From assembly GCA_032158295.1 (NCBI GenBank), contig CM063260.1, forward strand, positions 4,783,501 to 4,847,500: a stretch of 64,000 nt of DNA. Reading direction: 5' to 3'. Numbering within the stretch: the first letter of the stretch is position 1; each line of letters begins with the position of its first letter. Below the pieces are notes generated by a model. The model searched no databases, was not told the DNA's origin, and saw only the letters and a list, made by a program, of their open reading frames with translations. This stretch comes from Pycnopodia helianthoides. Its lineage: Eukaryota > Echinodermata > Asteroidea > Forcipulatida > Asteriidae. A program made the translations under genes and the position numbers. This document shows, piece by piece, positions 27,101-38,107 of the stretch.

Positions 27101-28608
27101 AAACTTTGATTGTGTCTTCATAAATTAATTAAAACCAACAAGTAACATTAACCATGCATGATGTAGTTTAATAAATGATAAATTTGCATCGGGGATAAAG
27201 ATCATTTTGGCTTTTACCCCAACACTGATGTTTGTAAAGCACTGTAAACTCAATACTTTCCAGAGTTCAGTGGAAATTTCTTTTATGCAGTTTCTGTTCA
27301 GAGTTTAGTTACTGCACACTTAAAGGAACATTACAGAATTGGTAATTGTAAAATATACTTTTGATCACAGATTTACATAAAACTTACACGGTTTAATGAT
27401 GATGATAGTAGAAAACATCCCTTGAAATATTTCTGTCTGAAATGCCATATTTGATGAGAAATGAATAAACTAATTTTCCGATTGGAGTTTATCGCTCAGT
27501 GAGCGTTTTATTCATTTGTTGAATCTATATGATTTCATGCAAATGTGTAATCGGTTTTTCACTATTTTCTTGTGACCCAGATGGCCGATCGATCTCAAAC
27601 TTCTACAGGTTTGTCAGTTTATGTATATGGTGGATTTGTGCTTACACTGCCAGCAACTGTTTTGTTAGCAAAAACCAATTCTGTAATGTTCCTTTAATTA
27701 GGTAGGTAGCTTCAATGATGTAAATGTTGCCTAACCGCAAGATGGCCTTTTTTGTAAATGTTCTCTCACCACAAGCTGGCAGAATGCAAATAGAGTGGAC
27801 GATGCCATACAACCTGCCATGATACTCCAGTGCGCGGTTTGCAGACAGCATTGCGTGACAGGGCACAATCAAAAGGGTTCATTCAACACTTTGGCTTACA
27901 GATCAACAACAAAACTTATACAATAGGCGTTGTGACAAAAGACCATGGGAGATACATGAAAAACAGACTGAGGAGTATTTCGAGATTATTGATCTACCTT
28001 TCCTAAATTTACTGACGAGACGAACCCACACAAGAATTTATATTTTTTGGGAAAAACAAAAACATCACCCCGAGTGCCAGGGGCTGTGTAAAGTTGTTTT
28101 GTTTAGGAAATATTTTAGACTCTATCAATCATGTCATTCACAAACAACACTTTCTTTACACAGTTATTGATTCGTTCCTCCTTGATCCACGATCCAACCA
28201 TTTAGGGCAAGAATCCAACCATGGTCAGACGAGTTAGTTGTTCCTCTATGGTTGCTCAGGTCATAAAAAACAAGGCCCATCCCTCGCTGTGCATTTATTA
28301 GAAACAATCAAAGGCATTCATGAGTTTGTATCCAACCGAGTGCACGGGTAAACATGACATAATCAAAGGGGGACTTACATTCCCGCTCCCAGCTCATTGC
28401 CGGTTGATGCAAGGGGAAGACCCGATGTCCTGACCGGTATGGGATCCATGGGTTCCGGTACCCCACCACCACCACCACCTCTTCCGTACTGGTACTGTTG
28501 TTGTTCCATATAGTTCATTCCGTTCGGTGGGAGGTATTGCGTGTTCACAAACCCCAGTTCTCCTAGTGCCATCACCATCATGGTGACGAGGTAGAGTAAG
28601 TCAGCCAT
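21081..28608 (-). CDS. MEGF6: MEGF6-like secreted EMI/EGF protein, first three coding exons
   Basis: Exons are 28379-28608, 25782-25919 and 21081-21190 (minus strand), with phases that join exactly and GT-AG junctions; 159 full codons are seen. Residues 1 to about 24 form a signal peptide (hydrophobic run ending near GFVNTQ), residues 25-76 a Gly/Gln/Pro-rich linker, and residues 79-159 a whole EMI domain with seven cysteines (C81, C95, C110, C117, C144, C145, C157). The phrase CVGYERRTAYYTSYRLVY followed by a CCHGW block is, in my reading, very close to the EMI domain of vertebrate MEGF6. That family is secreted and carries many EGF repeats after EMI; none was found in the window, so the gene is 3'-incomplete here. 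Other EMI proteins (MEGF10/11, EMILIN) fit less well. The position left of WRAP73 supports the name. Confidence 0.8.
21722..22075 (+). mobile_element. TTAA-type MITE, near-complete
   Basis: It starts TTAAAGGCAGGGTGTAGCC, then TTTTGGTAATTACTCC, and ends ATTACCAAAAGTATACCCTG then CCTTTA, the inverted counterpart. The last base of the right TTAA has changed to T. The internal TTTTCACAGGTTTGTTATTT and CATATGTTGGGCTACAC blocks recur in copies at 8727 and 56549. It lies about 530 bp upstream of MEGF6 exon 3, inside intron 2. Confidence 0.85.
23854..24215 (+). mobile_element. TTAA-type MITE, diverged copy in MEGF6 intron 2
   Basis: It begins TTAAAGGCAAAGTATACC and ends ACCAAGTAAGTTTTTATGG, an A-run, then CACTTTAA, giving TTAA at both borders. 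Internal words (AACCTGTGTAAATTTCA, TGAGATATCGCC, GTGCTTCTTTACCAAG) match the family. The right end is eroded. Confidence 0.6.
25425..25600 (+). mobile_element. tRNA-derived SINE-like fragment
   Basis: CGCCTCTCACCACTGTGACC is followed by TTGGTTTGATTCCAGGTT, which resembles an RNA polymerase III B box (GGTTCGAATCC) with a few changes, then CTATGTGAGTAGAGTTG and a C/T-rich tail. A similar head in the other orientation lies at 44530-44670. Confidence 0.45.
25782..25919 (-). CDS. MEGF6: MEGF6-like exon 2: N-terminal half of EMI domain
   Basis: The acceptor TCTTTTTCCAG precedes GCCACATGTG and the donor is GTAAGAATAA. The frame reads PHVCPYQEP, then GHRRPCVKAY, a VWRPNCGY block and WCVGYER, containing four of the seven EMI cysteines. 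The codon shared with exon 1 becomes Met (AT plus G) and the codon shared with exon 3 becomes Arg (AG plus G), so the phases agree at both ends. Confidence 0.88.
26525..26790 (+). mobile_element. tRNA-derived SINE
   Basis: An A-box-like TGGCAGTTAAGAACTC is followed 40 bp later by GTGGGTTCGAGTCCCGG, a good B box, then GAGACACTTGTGTCC and a non-tRNA body. The same order (GTGTGGGTTTGAATCC, then GACACTTGTGTCC) appears at 54757 and, less well kept, at 41555. It is in MEGF6 intron 1. Confidence 0.65.
27320..27697. mobile_element. TTAA-flanked MITE, copy 1 (MEGF6 intron 1)
   Basis: It begins TTAAAGGAACATTACAG and ends with the exact reverse complement; the terminal inverted repeats match over 24 bp including the TTAA. 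A copy of almost identical sequence is at 43971-44347 in another gene. TTAA at both borders is the duplication signature of piggyBac-type insertion. There is no open frame of note, so it would need a transposase from elsewhere. Confidence 0.92.
28379..28608 (-). CDS. MEGF6: MEGF6-like exon 1: signal peptide and linker
   Basis: The start ATG at 28606-28608 opens a frame reading MADLLYLVTMMVMALGELGF, a plausible signal peptide, with cleavage likely near residue 24. It is followed by a YLPPNG/MNYMEQQQYQYG stretch and a run of seven glycines after arginine. The donor GTAAGTCCCC interrupts an ATG codon that is completed by the G of exon 2. The linker before the EMI domain is low in complexity. The start is the first ATG of the frame, and no upstream in-frame ATG was found. 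Confidence 0.8.
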
Positions 28609-28692
28609 TATGGTGAATACTTCCTCTCTCGATGATGCCGTTTCTCAACTCAAACCTAGCCGCGATGTCCCCCAACTAACTCCCCGTGTTTT

Positions 28693-28700
28693 TTTAAATA
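28693..28700 (-). promoter_or_regulatory. TATA-like box upstream of MEGF6-like gene
   Basis: On the minus strand the sequence reads TATTTAAA, about 85-92 bases upstream of the ATG. The distance suits a TATA box with a short 5' UTR, but such words are common in AT-rich DNA and no initiator or transcript evidence is available. Confidence 0.25.
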
Positions 28701-30663
28701 CCCGGGAAGAAAATCCCAATTGTGTTGGGTTTAAAAAAAAATATTCCAACACAATATAAATACTTCTCCGCCGCGCTGGATCGAGAGCAGATCTGCAGTA
28801 AATAAAACTCCTCCTTGAATTCTTGTGTATCTCCTTGTCCTCAGTTACCCTTGGTCTTCAAGCAGACGATCAGAAAAAAAATCACTTCGGCAGCGCGTAT
28901 CCAATTTGTAAAACCATCAAACAATTTTCCGTTTAGTGAATGCTGAATTACAACCAGTGACTACGGTTCCAAAACTAATGGCCCCTTTTAATATTCCCAC
29001 TTATTCAAGCTCCAAAGTTCAACAGATAAACTTTCTCTGAGGTAAAATAAATCCTGACAGGAAAATTGAAGAGTCCGCCGCCAACGCTGAACGACCGATC
29101 TATGAATGAACAAAACTTTGGCATGCTAAACCACTTGATCAAGCCTGCTGCATTATCATTGCGTACACTGCACAAATACGTGGTTATGTATACACGCACT
29201 GCTTACGTGCATTACCTTACCAAACCAGTCACGCATGTCGCGAGTATTCTACGCAATTTCATTGGTCAATCGAACTTGTCGGTCATCGCGTGCCCGTGGT
29301 CTTCATTGGTTCAACCAGAGATTTCGCCGGCTGTGATGAGACTACAGCAAATCAACGCTGAGGTGGGCGTGTTTCGCCTGGTTGGATTTCAATCACCAAT
29401 AGGTCAAAAGTTTAGCGGCTAAAAGCTCCCATCAACGGTAGCTTTTATCACGGCGCTGGTAATTATGGTAGGGGTCATTCCGGTTTTAATGGACTTTTTA
29501 AGTTCTTACGTCGGAAGCAAATCCCTTTTTATACGTTCAACACCCCGATGATTGTTCCCACAAAGAAGCAAAGTTCAAACGTTGGCCCAAGTCTTTGGGG
29601 GTAAATTTGTTTCTATCTCATGAAAGTGGGAAATCATCGACATTTTATGTGCTTTCCGATCCATGACCATAATGGTCGCGATTCTATGAATTGACATAAA
29701 ACCCCAGCATTTAACTAATTGTTCAGAGCGGTAAAATATCAACTGCATAAAGATCGCATACAAATAAGCCCAAAGCCAACAAACAGGAGGCCTAAATGAA
29801 ATCCACATAAAGGAAAGTTAAGGTCTATAGTGTCTGTATTTTTTACAGATGATGTTGACAACCAGCAGTTCACGAAGTTCGATTATACCAGAAGTTTGTT
29901 TTAAAGGACGGGTTGCCTTTAGTATTTATAGTATCGTTCTTTTTTTTTTTAAGTCAGCCAGAGAAACTAATGGGTGACAAAATTCACAACTTACGACTCG
30001 TGATCTTTCGGCAAAAACAAGACTTTATGCCTTATTGTTGCAAAGCCTTCCTGTTTGTTTATTTGTTAGTTTGTTTGTTGGGGTGTTTGTTGGTTTGTTT
30101 GCTTTGTTTTGTTTCTGTTTTGTTTTTTCCTCCTCCATCCCTGACCACTGCATCAACTTTAGCGAGCAAAGTATTCTTGTAAAATTGACTCTTGGTTTTT
30201 CTTGATTCTTGTCATATGAAAAATGATACTGATTTATGTGTATAACTAAAAGCCTAACTATCTCATTTATTTGTTTTATGTTATAGCTATCGGTACTTTT
30301 CTTTCTGTCATTTTGTGATGGTTGTTGGTTTGTTTTAGTATTTTTAACCTATTGGTCAGAAAATAAGGTAAAAACGATGAGCATTCAAGTCTTACAGAAA
30401 AAAAATCGAGTTGGCAAAACACACGCATTTAGATATCAATAGAACAAATAACCTCCCTGTTCAGCTCTGAGGTGGCAATCGAAAGCAGGGCATACTGGTC
30501 TAAGGTCGGACTTGAACCAGATCCACAGGGGTGAGATACAGGGTATGTAAGATACCCATTTGGTATTCGATAATGGGCATGGTGTACCCACACTCCCCTT
30601 AGAATATGTGTCTTCCTTGTGCTATCGGAATCTATGGCATTTTTTATATGATTTTGTAAAAAA

Positions 30664-30850
30664 AATTGTTTAATTTAATTTAATTTAATTAATTTATTTA
30701 TGTATTTTTTTTAATTTTTTTTATTATTGTTATTTAGGCCTAGGGCCTAATAATTATTATTTTATTTTATTTATTTATTTATTTTTATTTATTATTATTA
30801 TTATTACTATTTATTTATTTATTGTTTTTATTTATTTAATTTTTTTTAGG
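30664..30850. repeat. T/A-rich low-complexity tract
   Basis: TTTATTTATTTA-type and TTATTATTATT-type runs alternate across about 190 bp, broken once by TTAGGCCTAGGGCC. Confidence 0.9.
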
Positions 30851-31911
30851 GGGTGGGGGATACTTCTGTTAAAAAGGGGAGGAGATCGGATATAAATAGA
30901 CCACTGTGGTCTGCATGAGGTTGAACCTATAGAGCAGAGGTCAAAGATGGGGAAGGGGTGTCTGTGTATAAAAACACCAGGTTGGATTCTAAGTGGGTCC
31001 ACCAAAGGTGAAAGGCAGGTCAGTAAGACCCCGCTTTTGAGTACAAGAAGCTAAAGGTGCACGCCTACCATTAACAATGTTTCCGACTTCCGAGGATCCT
31101 GTGGGCCCTTTTCAGTTCCATGCGCCGGATGCTGTATACATCCAGCGCCGGATGCTGTATACATCCAGCCCCGGATCCTCATCTACACCCTCCCGAGAGA
31201 GATTTGCAATCATTCAACTCTTGTTTGGGTTTCCATATATATATATTTAGAATCAATAATGGTACATTACGGTAACGACCCAGAAGCCGGAACTGCCTCA
31301 AAATCACCCGTCGCCTCTCTGCTCTGACACCCCAGGCCGGCCTAGTTTCTTGACTAGATTGGTAACACCACTCTGTCCTTTCTCTATGGTAACACAGATC
31401 TTGTTAAATAAACGTTAATGTATTGTAAAAAGGGTAAAACCAAATAGCAAAATGACACTTTCAATATAGGGTAAAAGTTTGAATCTTCTATTAGCGTAAA
31501 ACTCTATTTGTTAGCCAAAAGTTTGGAAGTGTATAACGTTTCTAAGTCCAGGACCCCCTACCTCCCCATCTGGTGAAATGGATTCCTAACAAACTGTAGA
31601 CGTATCGTATAAATACAGTAACATAATGCAGTAAACTAAAATGGAGGGAAAAAACACCAGAAGAAGTTAAATACTTAGGGGAAATCCAGCCAACCGTGTG
31701 CCGAGGTGTACCACTTTCGGTTGTCATAATAAACTGGATGTGGGTTGGTGATTTTGTTTTGAGGATGTTACCACCGGACACGTCATAGTCCGTTCATTGA
31801 TATCCTCTACACATCATGACACCCGGTCAATTGAAAGTAGATTATAATTTGCAGGAAGCGCGAAATATCCCCCCACAATAGCCCTGCATATATGGATAGT
31901 TCCCAGTAGAC

Positions 31912-32086
31912 GCCATCTTTACGGGCAAATTGCATTTTGGCTTGCAGGTGCGTCAAACGCTCAAGTTATTAACGCAGCCGCGTTGTTCACTGACCAATCC
32001 TGCAATGAGTTTCGTGAAATGCGCGCGTGTTGCACGCCGTTCTCACACGAAACGCACGACTGTTCTAAACTGCCCGTAAAGATGGC
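31912..32086. mobile_element. Small MITE with 16-bp terminal inverted repeats
   Basis: It starts GCCATCTTTACGGGCA and ends TGCCCGTAAAGATGGC, perfect inverted repeats of 16 bp. The 143-bp interior is CG-richer than its surroundings. No clear target duplication is seen, and this is the only copy found in the window. Confidence 0.75.
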
Positions 32087-32887
32087 CGATTTACGTCATA
32101 CTGCAACCTATCTATACTTTAACGTGTACACAACTTTACAGACGTTTGGCCAACCCACCCGCATCATGAGCTATATGGAAGCGGTATTTGGGGGGAACTT
32201 CTAAATTAATTGTTCACTTCATAACGTGTCCGATGACTCAGGGCTTGGCAATTTACCCACTACTGTTGTTAGCCCGATTATACACAAGGTCTACACCGTT
32301 ATCAAAGGCAATTAAGGTCGCAACCAGTTTCATGGTATTGATTTTCTCCAAATCTACACCCTTGACATGAACATTTTCCTAGAAGGGATATTCTTAGAGG
32401 AGTAAATCAATTTTGACAAAACAACAAAATAGTGTGATTCGACCACATTGCAATGCAGGACTCATAAGTAAATTCAGTGAGAAATATTTGAAGCCCACAA
32501 AGAGATTAGTGAGGCCCCCCCTACTCCACTATTAGACTTGCCCGAATACGGTAATATTAAAATAACAATTTTTTGGGTTTTTGTTTGTTGTGTGGGGGTT
32601 GGAGGGGGTGGGGTGTTGTGTTTGAATGTTGACAAATAAACAACAATCATAAGAAACACAATTATACTCTGATACTTTTCCATGGAGATGACGTATATAG
32701 GACTATCCTTTTTTAATCAAAAAATGGCGCGGTTCAAAATTACAAACTTATACTAAAGGCTGAACTTTTTCAAAAAACTATCAGAGCAATAATGATGCAG
32801 TCAGTAAAAGTCCACGACAGATTCGTTGCGCCCCAGTGACTCTTTGTAAAGCCAAGTGCTACTTTTTCAAACTTGGTTGACATTGCA

Positions 32888-33197
32888 GACCATGTAGACT
32901 TTGTTTACAAAAAGACTGGCCTTGTACATTCCACGGCATTTCCTGGCAGGCATTACACTACACTGGTCATATGGGAAATTTGACATTTTGTGTCATAATA
33001 AATATTGTGTGTCATAGTTAAATATTTATAAAAATAACGACTGAACAAGTTTTTAGGTGGCCCCCTTTCTTCGTATCAAAGGTTGATACAAATCTGATCG
33101 GTGCAATCTCCATAAAATATAACATTTCACGTTTTCTTCAATTGAGTTGTGTACAAATCGTGCCTGCAGGAAACATGTGATGTCACAGGTTACATTG
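32888..33197 (-). mobile_element. GACCATGTAACC-ended MITE, near-full copy
   Basis: Read in reverse it follows the copy at 19686 block by block (GTAACCTGTGACATCAC, GTACACAACTCAATTGAAG, GATACGAAGAAAGGG, AACTTGTTCAG). The termini have drifted to GACCATGTAGAC and GGTTACATTG. Confidence 0.72.
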
Positions 33198-34313
33198 CAT
33201 AATGTCTAAATTACACACACAAATTGTTGTTACTACCAGTTGGTGATTTTCTACCTGAGCAACGGGTGGATCTTTGTTGCGGCAACCGTTGCGTGCAACA
33301 CAATCATTAATCCCAAGCATACTTGGCCAACTTCCCTCCGGTCGACTGCACGCGTTTGAAGGCTTTGTACTCTTCTGGTATTTATTCATTGTCTTTTATA
33401 ATGCGCTCCACAATGAAATATATTTGATGAGATGAACATGAACTGAAAATGGACGAGTGGGTTGGAAAACTGGTTCAGCTTGTTTGTGTGTTGTTAATGG
33501 TCCTTACATATGTGAATATACACCCAGACATGTGATTCAGATTTTTGGATGTATAACTTTTGTTTTAAGTTTGGACTGGGTTAAATATGAACTTGATAGA
33601 TGAAGGAATACGTTTGTGTGATGAAATTACACGTGGAGTTGCACTCTGAGTGTAGTACTGTACGACGAGACGGGCTGGGCATAATTTATGACATCCCTTT
33701 TCGTTTTCAGCACATCCATGCAAAGCATGTGATCATCGGGGAGGGGGTAGGGGTGGCAATTAGAGCTGGGGGATGTGAGCACCCCCTCCCATCACCACCA
33801 CGCTTATGAGTACCCTAGCTGTCATTTGCATGTCACATCTGGCCCCGTGCTTTGATCGAACTGTTCCCAATTCAGACCCTGTTCGACTCCCCTTTCCCTC
33901 GGGAAGACTCTCGGTGTAAAAAAAAAAAAAAAAAAATCACCAGAATCCTGCCACTGAAGTTGATCCTCTGCCGTACAGTGAAAATCCTCTACGGAAGTAT
34001 CCCCTTTCCATTAGTTTAAGATATAATGTCACCGTCGGGCCCACGTAATTTTCCGAAACTACTCACAAAACTAGACTTGAAAATGAAGGCCTAGTTATGT
34101 TTTCAAACCGCTCTGTTGACTGAGAGCAATCTTGTTTTGTGCGGTTTCCGGGGACAAAGGGAAAATACTTATGCAGCGGTGTTTTTAACAACACGTATAG
34201 ATAACCGTAAGACAAGTGGTGTAATTTGTCGTCATAAATCAAATACTTTTTCTTCCACACGCAACCCACTAATTAGTTTCACAAAATGCTTTTCCGTCAC
34301 AACACTTCGTATA

Positions 34314-34431
34314 GACCATGTAACCAGTGACATCACGTGTTTACAAAAGAGCCACAGAGCCTGGACTTCCTGCAGGCACGATTTATACACAGCTCAATAG
34401 AAGAAAAGGACAAAAAACTTTTTATGGAGAT
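34314..34431 (+). mobile_element. GACCATGTAACC-ended MITE, left-end fragment
   Basis: It begins GACCATGTAACCAGTGACAT, then GAGCCACAGAGCCTGGACTT, CCTGCAGGCACG and TACACAGCTCAATAGAAG, matching the first third of the full copy at 19686, and stops at an A-rich low-complexity tract. Confidence 0.7.
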
Positions 34432-37400
34432 AAATACATAAATAAATGAATAAATTAAAAAAAAATTTTAAAAAAAAATTAAAAAATATATATATATATA
34501 TATATTAAAAAGAAGAAGAAGAAAAAACAGAAAAACAAGAAGAAGACAAGCCCTCTGCTCATAAGCTATTTTGAAATATGGTGGACACAAAACTATGACA
34601 CTGTTAGATTTTGGGTAAATTTGTGAAAGCAGTTGCCTATTCAAACACCTCAAGTTTTTACCTATAAGGCCTATATTTAAGTTAAAATTCGGATCCTTGC
34701 TGAAGACAGTGGATGGATTTGCACATATCGCAGCCCCACCCCACCCCAACCCCAAATCAAGTTCAATGAATCGATGGGTGTTTGCAGATCCCTGCTCTCC
34801 TTTACAAAATAGCAGTAGATAATTTCCAGTGAACCTTGCAAGGTGTAGCAAGTTCGTTGTGTTTATAGTTTGTTCCACAGGCTCATCTCCCTGTGTCAAC
34901 ATTTATTTAGAGGTAGGGCTTGTACTACTGGGCGGGGCTGTAATTATTATGAAGGTATCTATGGATAGTGGTAAATAGATTAAACTCCGTTCCCACCGTT
35001 CGAGGTATGGGTAAATAGTACGAGATAGAAGCCTGGATTTCTACCCCCGTGATTAATAACTGGCTGTAACGGCAAAGGGAAATCTTTGGTTTAATAGCCT
35101 ACCCGTGGTGATAACATTCGGGTACTCTTCACAATAATTAGCCACTGCAACCGGGTAAATTTGAGCTGTCTAAAGCGGGTGGTTCATAAGAAGTGTTTTT
35201 GAAAAAAATAAATAAAAAATCTTTCTTTTTTCTCATCATCTTTTCTCCAAATCTGAGTGAGGAGAAGCGGTCAATCACTTTGTGATTGGCCTTAACCTTT
35301 CGTAAGAGCCTCGGGATTGTGTTCCAAGAGTTGATGATTAAGTGTGTCATTCGGGGCTATTCTTGTGCAAGTTTCAAATGTTAAACTGTAAAAATAGAAC
35401 ATGCTGGCGGGAAGTGATTATGAGATCGAGGTAAAGGTGCTCCAATGACTAGGTACCTTTTTAAGGTCGGATACATTGTCAGCGACGGATGTGTATACAG
35501 GCAAGAGGTATGAAACGTAAATCCCCCCCTGCCCACCTCCTCACACACGTTGGTTGCGATTTCATTCAAATAACAATTGTTGGCTGATGTTTTCTTAAAA
35601 GAGGGCGCTGTTCTACATTTCCGCATGCTGGAATCGACTACTTCGGCAGAGGCTGGTGGTCGGATCGCTGAAAAGGACAATATTCGTCAACCGTCGATGA
35701 AGTCGCATAATTTAGACACGGCCCCATTATTTGCCCAAACACTGCACGTCAAAACCCCGTATGGCATTATAACGCGTGAACCCGTATATACTCTCCAGAA
35801 TTGTTGGGAACAACATAATTGAATATACTTTCCATCAAACACAAGAAAATGAATCAACATTCTTGATAACCGGAAGCACAGTAATGAATGGAGCTGATCC
35901 TTATCTTCACCTTGATCCATTTTGATCGCAATAAATTCATTAATCTTGAGTCAATTTACATTATGCCGGGCTCACGACTTCCTTATCTGTTGTTTTAAAG
36001 CCCGTCTAACCATGGACTAACATAACAGCCAAACAATCTGTCTAAATAAAAATCTGCAGGTGAACAATGCAGCAATGGAGAAGGATGTGATGGGACAACC
36101 CGATGCCTTATCAAGGGGCACACGTAATGAGTGGATTGTCAACAACGTTTATTTTACTGTCGCCATCTAGCTGCCGTAGAGTTTACTCGTCGGATTAAGT
36201 CTCTTAATAATGAAGTTATCGTGATTGTGAAACAGCTTAAAAGCAATTCACTGAAGTGTTTATACGGGGTCAGTTACAACAACTTTTTAGCACCAAATTA
36301 ATTACTCAAGTTTATCCAAGTTCTTTTATGACATTGTCTTGCACGTAACCACAGATTTGAGTAGCGATTGGGGCCGAGGTGTTTTCGAGTATTGCAAAAC
36401 TTAAAGATGCTTGGTCATTTTTTGGGGGGTGCTGATTCGAACTGAATTTTTTTTCTTCTTCTTTTTTTTAAAACTTTCATTTGAGAAAGTTTTAAGCTTT
36501 CATTCAAGGTAAATGCACAAAAAGATTCTCCATTGACAAGCGGTAGTTAATTAAAACTAAAAATGAATAATTGTCGGTATCCCAACATTCTCACGTCAAT
36601 CAGCCATGTACAAACAATTTGCCTGTAATATTCATTTTGTGCATTGTCTATTTTTCGTATTGAACAGCATCATCTATCAACATTCGTTGTTCAGAGAAAA
36701 TATTCTTAAACAAAAAATGTTAGTAATAAAAACAAATCTTTCGGCAAAAATTGGGCCATTCAAAATTTTAATTTTAGCACAACCTCATGCGAACGAGTAG
36801 AATTGTTGAGGGAAGCTGTTTTTGATATTTTTCAAAATTTTATTTCAGGTAAAACATATTTATAGCATCTGAAAATACATGAAATCGAAATGAAATATGA
36901 AACTTAACATAGTTATGACAATCCAAGTTATTTGTTTCGAAACAATCAATAAATATTATAATATTAAAATAAGAGCCAACTGGCATGTTAACAGGAAACG
37001 TAAGCCATAATTTAGTTTAAGTTTTAGACATTAAATTAGTATACATTTCATTATTTATATACAGTTTTTAAAAATCTCCAATAAATTATTTTTCAACATT
37101 AAATATTCCCTTGTGCTGAGATAGCTCTTTGTTGCAAATTAACAGTGACATTAACTGCTGTAAATTAACATTACATTAACAATAACATTCTAACGTCTAA
37201 CATAGTGCTTGTACTGAGTGTTTTAACTTTAAAACTTAACACGTTCCCACAGTTTAAACTTAACAAATCAAATAGTGCATTATGTATACCACAGGTCTAT
37301 AGTAATGCGACTGACCAGTTTAAGCTATACAAGAAATTCAATATGCCGTCCTTGATGCATCCATCGTATTTTATCCCATTTAAATTCACTACGACCAAAA

Positions 37401-37515
37401 CGAGGCTGGAAGGGCTTATAGTCACCCGGTCTGGGTTTGGGAATCAGTAATTTTTTGCCACGAGGTGGTGGCAGTACCTGTATATTCAGAGGATAGGAAG
37501 TAACATCACACATTA

Positions 37516-37649
37516 TAGCTCTTTTCGAAACCACGGATTTAGTTCCGGCTCCGCTATGTTTCAAGCCCCGTACCGAAAGCGCAGGTTTTCAAATTGACCG
37601 ACAGAGCACAGGCAGGCTGCACCAAAACCATGATTTCGAAAAGAGCCTA
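37516..37649. mobile_element. Short MITE with CTCTTTTCGAAA termini
   Basis: It begins TAGCTCTTTTCGAAACCACG and ends CATGATTTCGAAAAGAGCCTA. The two ends are inverted repeats with two or three mismatches over about 20 bp. Its flanks give no clear target duplication. Confidence 0.6.
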
Positions 37650-37858
37650 AAAATAATTCAACCCAAGGAATGCTGTTGGGCCGGATACTACTGCATGCAT
37701 GCCCCTTGTCATGCATTGCCTCGGTGCCCTTTAGAATGTTTTGTTACACATTGTATTTCCATCCTAGTGAGGTGCCGTTGTGGAATAAACTATCTTGTCC
37801 TGACAAGAACAAAGTGTCAAGCCTTAATAATAGATACAGCTTTTATGGAGCTCTTGAA

Positions 37859-38029
37859 TAGATGGATTGCAATACTCGTCATTGACCACCATCTTTGATG
37901 AATATTGTGCACGCGCGAAGAGCTATCAATGGCTGAGAGAGTCGTGCGTAGCGCGTACACGCGTGCACTTTTCCATGTTTTACATCAAAGATGGCGGTCA
38001 ATGACGCGTATTGCATTGCAATCCATCTA
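37859..38029. mobile_element. TA-flanked MITE just beyond ZCWPW1-like gene
   Basis: Left end TAGATGGATTGCAATAC then CGTCATTGACC, right end GGTCAATGACGCGTATTGCA then GCAATCCATCTA; the right arm carries a 5-bp TTGCA insertion relative to the left. A related element is at 63033. A TA duplication with GATGGATTGC termini would fit Tc1/mariner-type mobilisation. Its near edge is only 78 bp from the stop codon of the ZCWPW1-like gene. Confidence 0.8.
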
Positions 38030-38050
38030 TTAAAAATTAAAGAGCTATTG

Positions 38051-38056
38051 TTTATT
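38051..38056 (-). terminator. Polyadenylation signal candidate, ZCWPW1-like gene
   Basis: On the minus strand AATAAA lies about 52 bases past the TAA stop, in the context TGAAAATAAACAAT. If used, the 3' UTR would be very short and end at or inside the TA-flanked MITE. Confidence 0.4.
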
Positions 38057-38107
38057 TTCACTACTCCTTACAACTTTTAGCTTTCGCAGAGGTCATTGTG
38101 CAGTTTT

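Larger units (their letters stand above)
28609..38107. other. Intergenic region between MEGF6-like and ZCWPW1-like genes
   Basis: No gene was recognised. The left edge should hold the MEGF6-like promoter and 5' UTR, the right edge the ZCWPW1-like 3' UTR. The middle has a T/A-rich low-complexity tract (30664-30850), (TA)n near 34489, a tandem pair of GCCGGATGCTGTATACATCC at about 31127-31170, and several inverted-repeat elements listed separately. The longest open frame (34468-34902, minus) ends in low-complexity sequence and shows no domain. Confidence 0.7.

Noticed and set aside
34468..34902. 144-residue open frame on the minus strand
   Set aside because: It ends in TA/AAG low-complexity sequence read as Tyr/Ile/Leu/Phe runs, and its interior matches the repeat near 63 kb (GGTGGACACA...TTTGGGTAAA). 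No domain or splice context.
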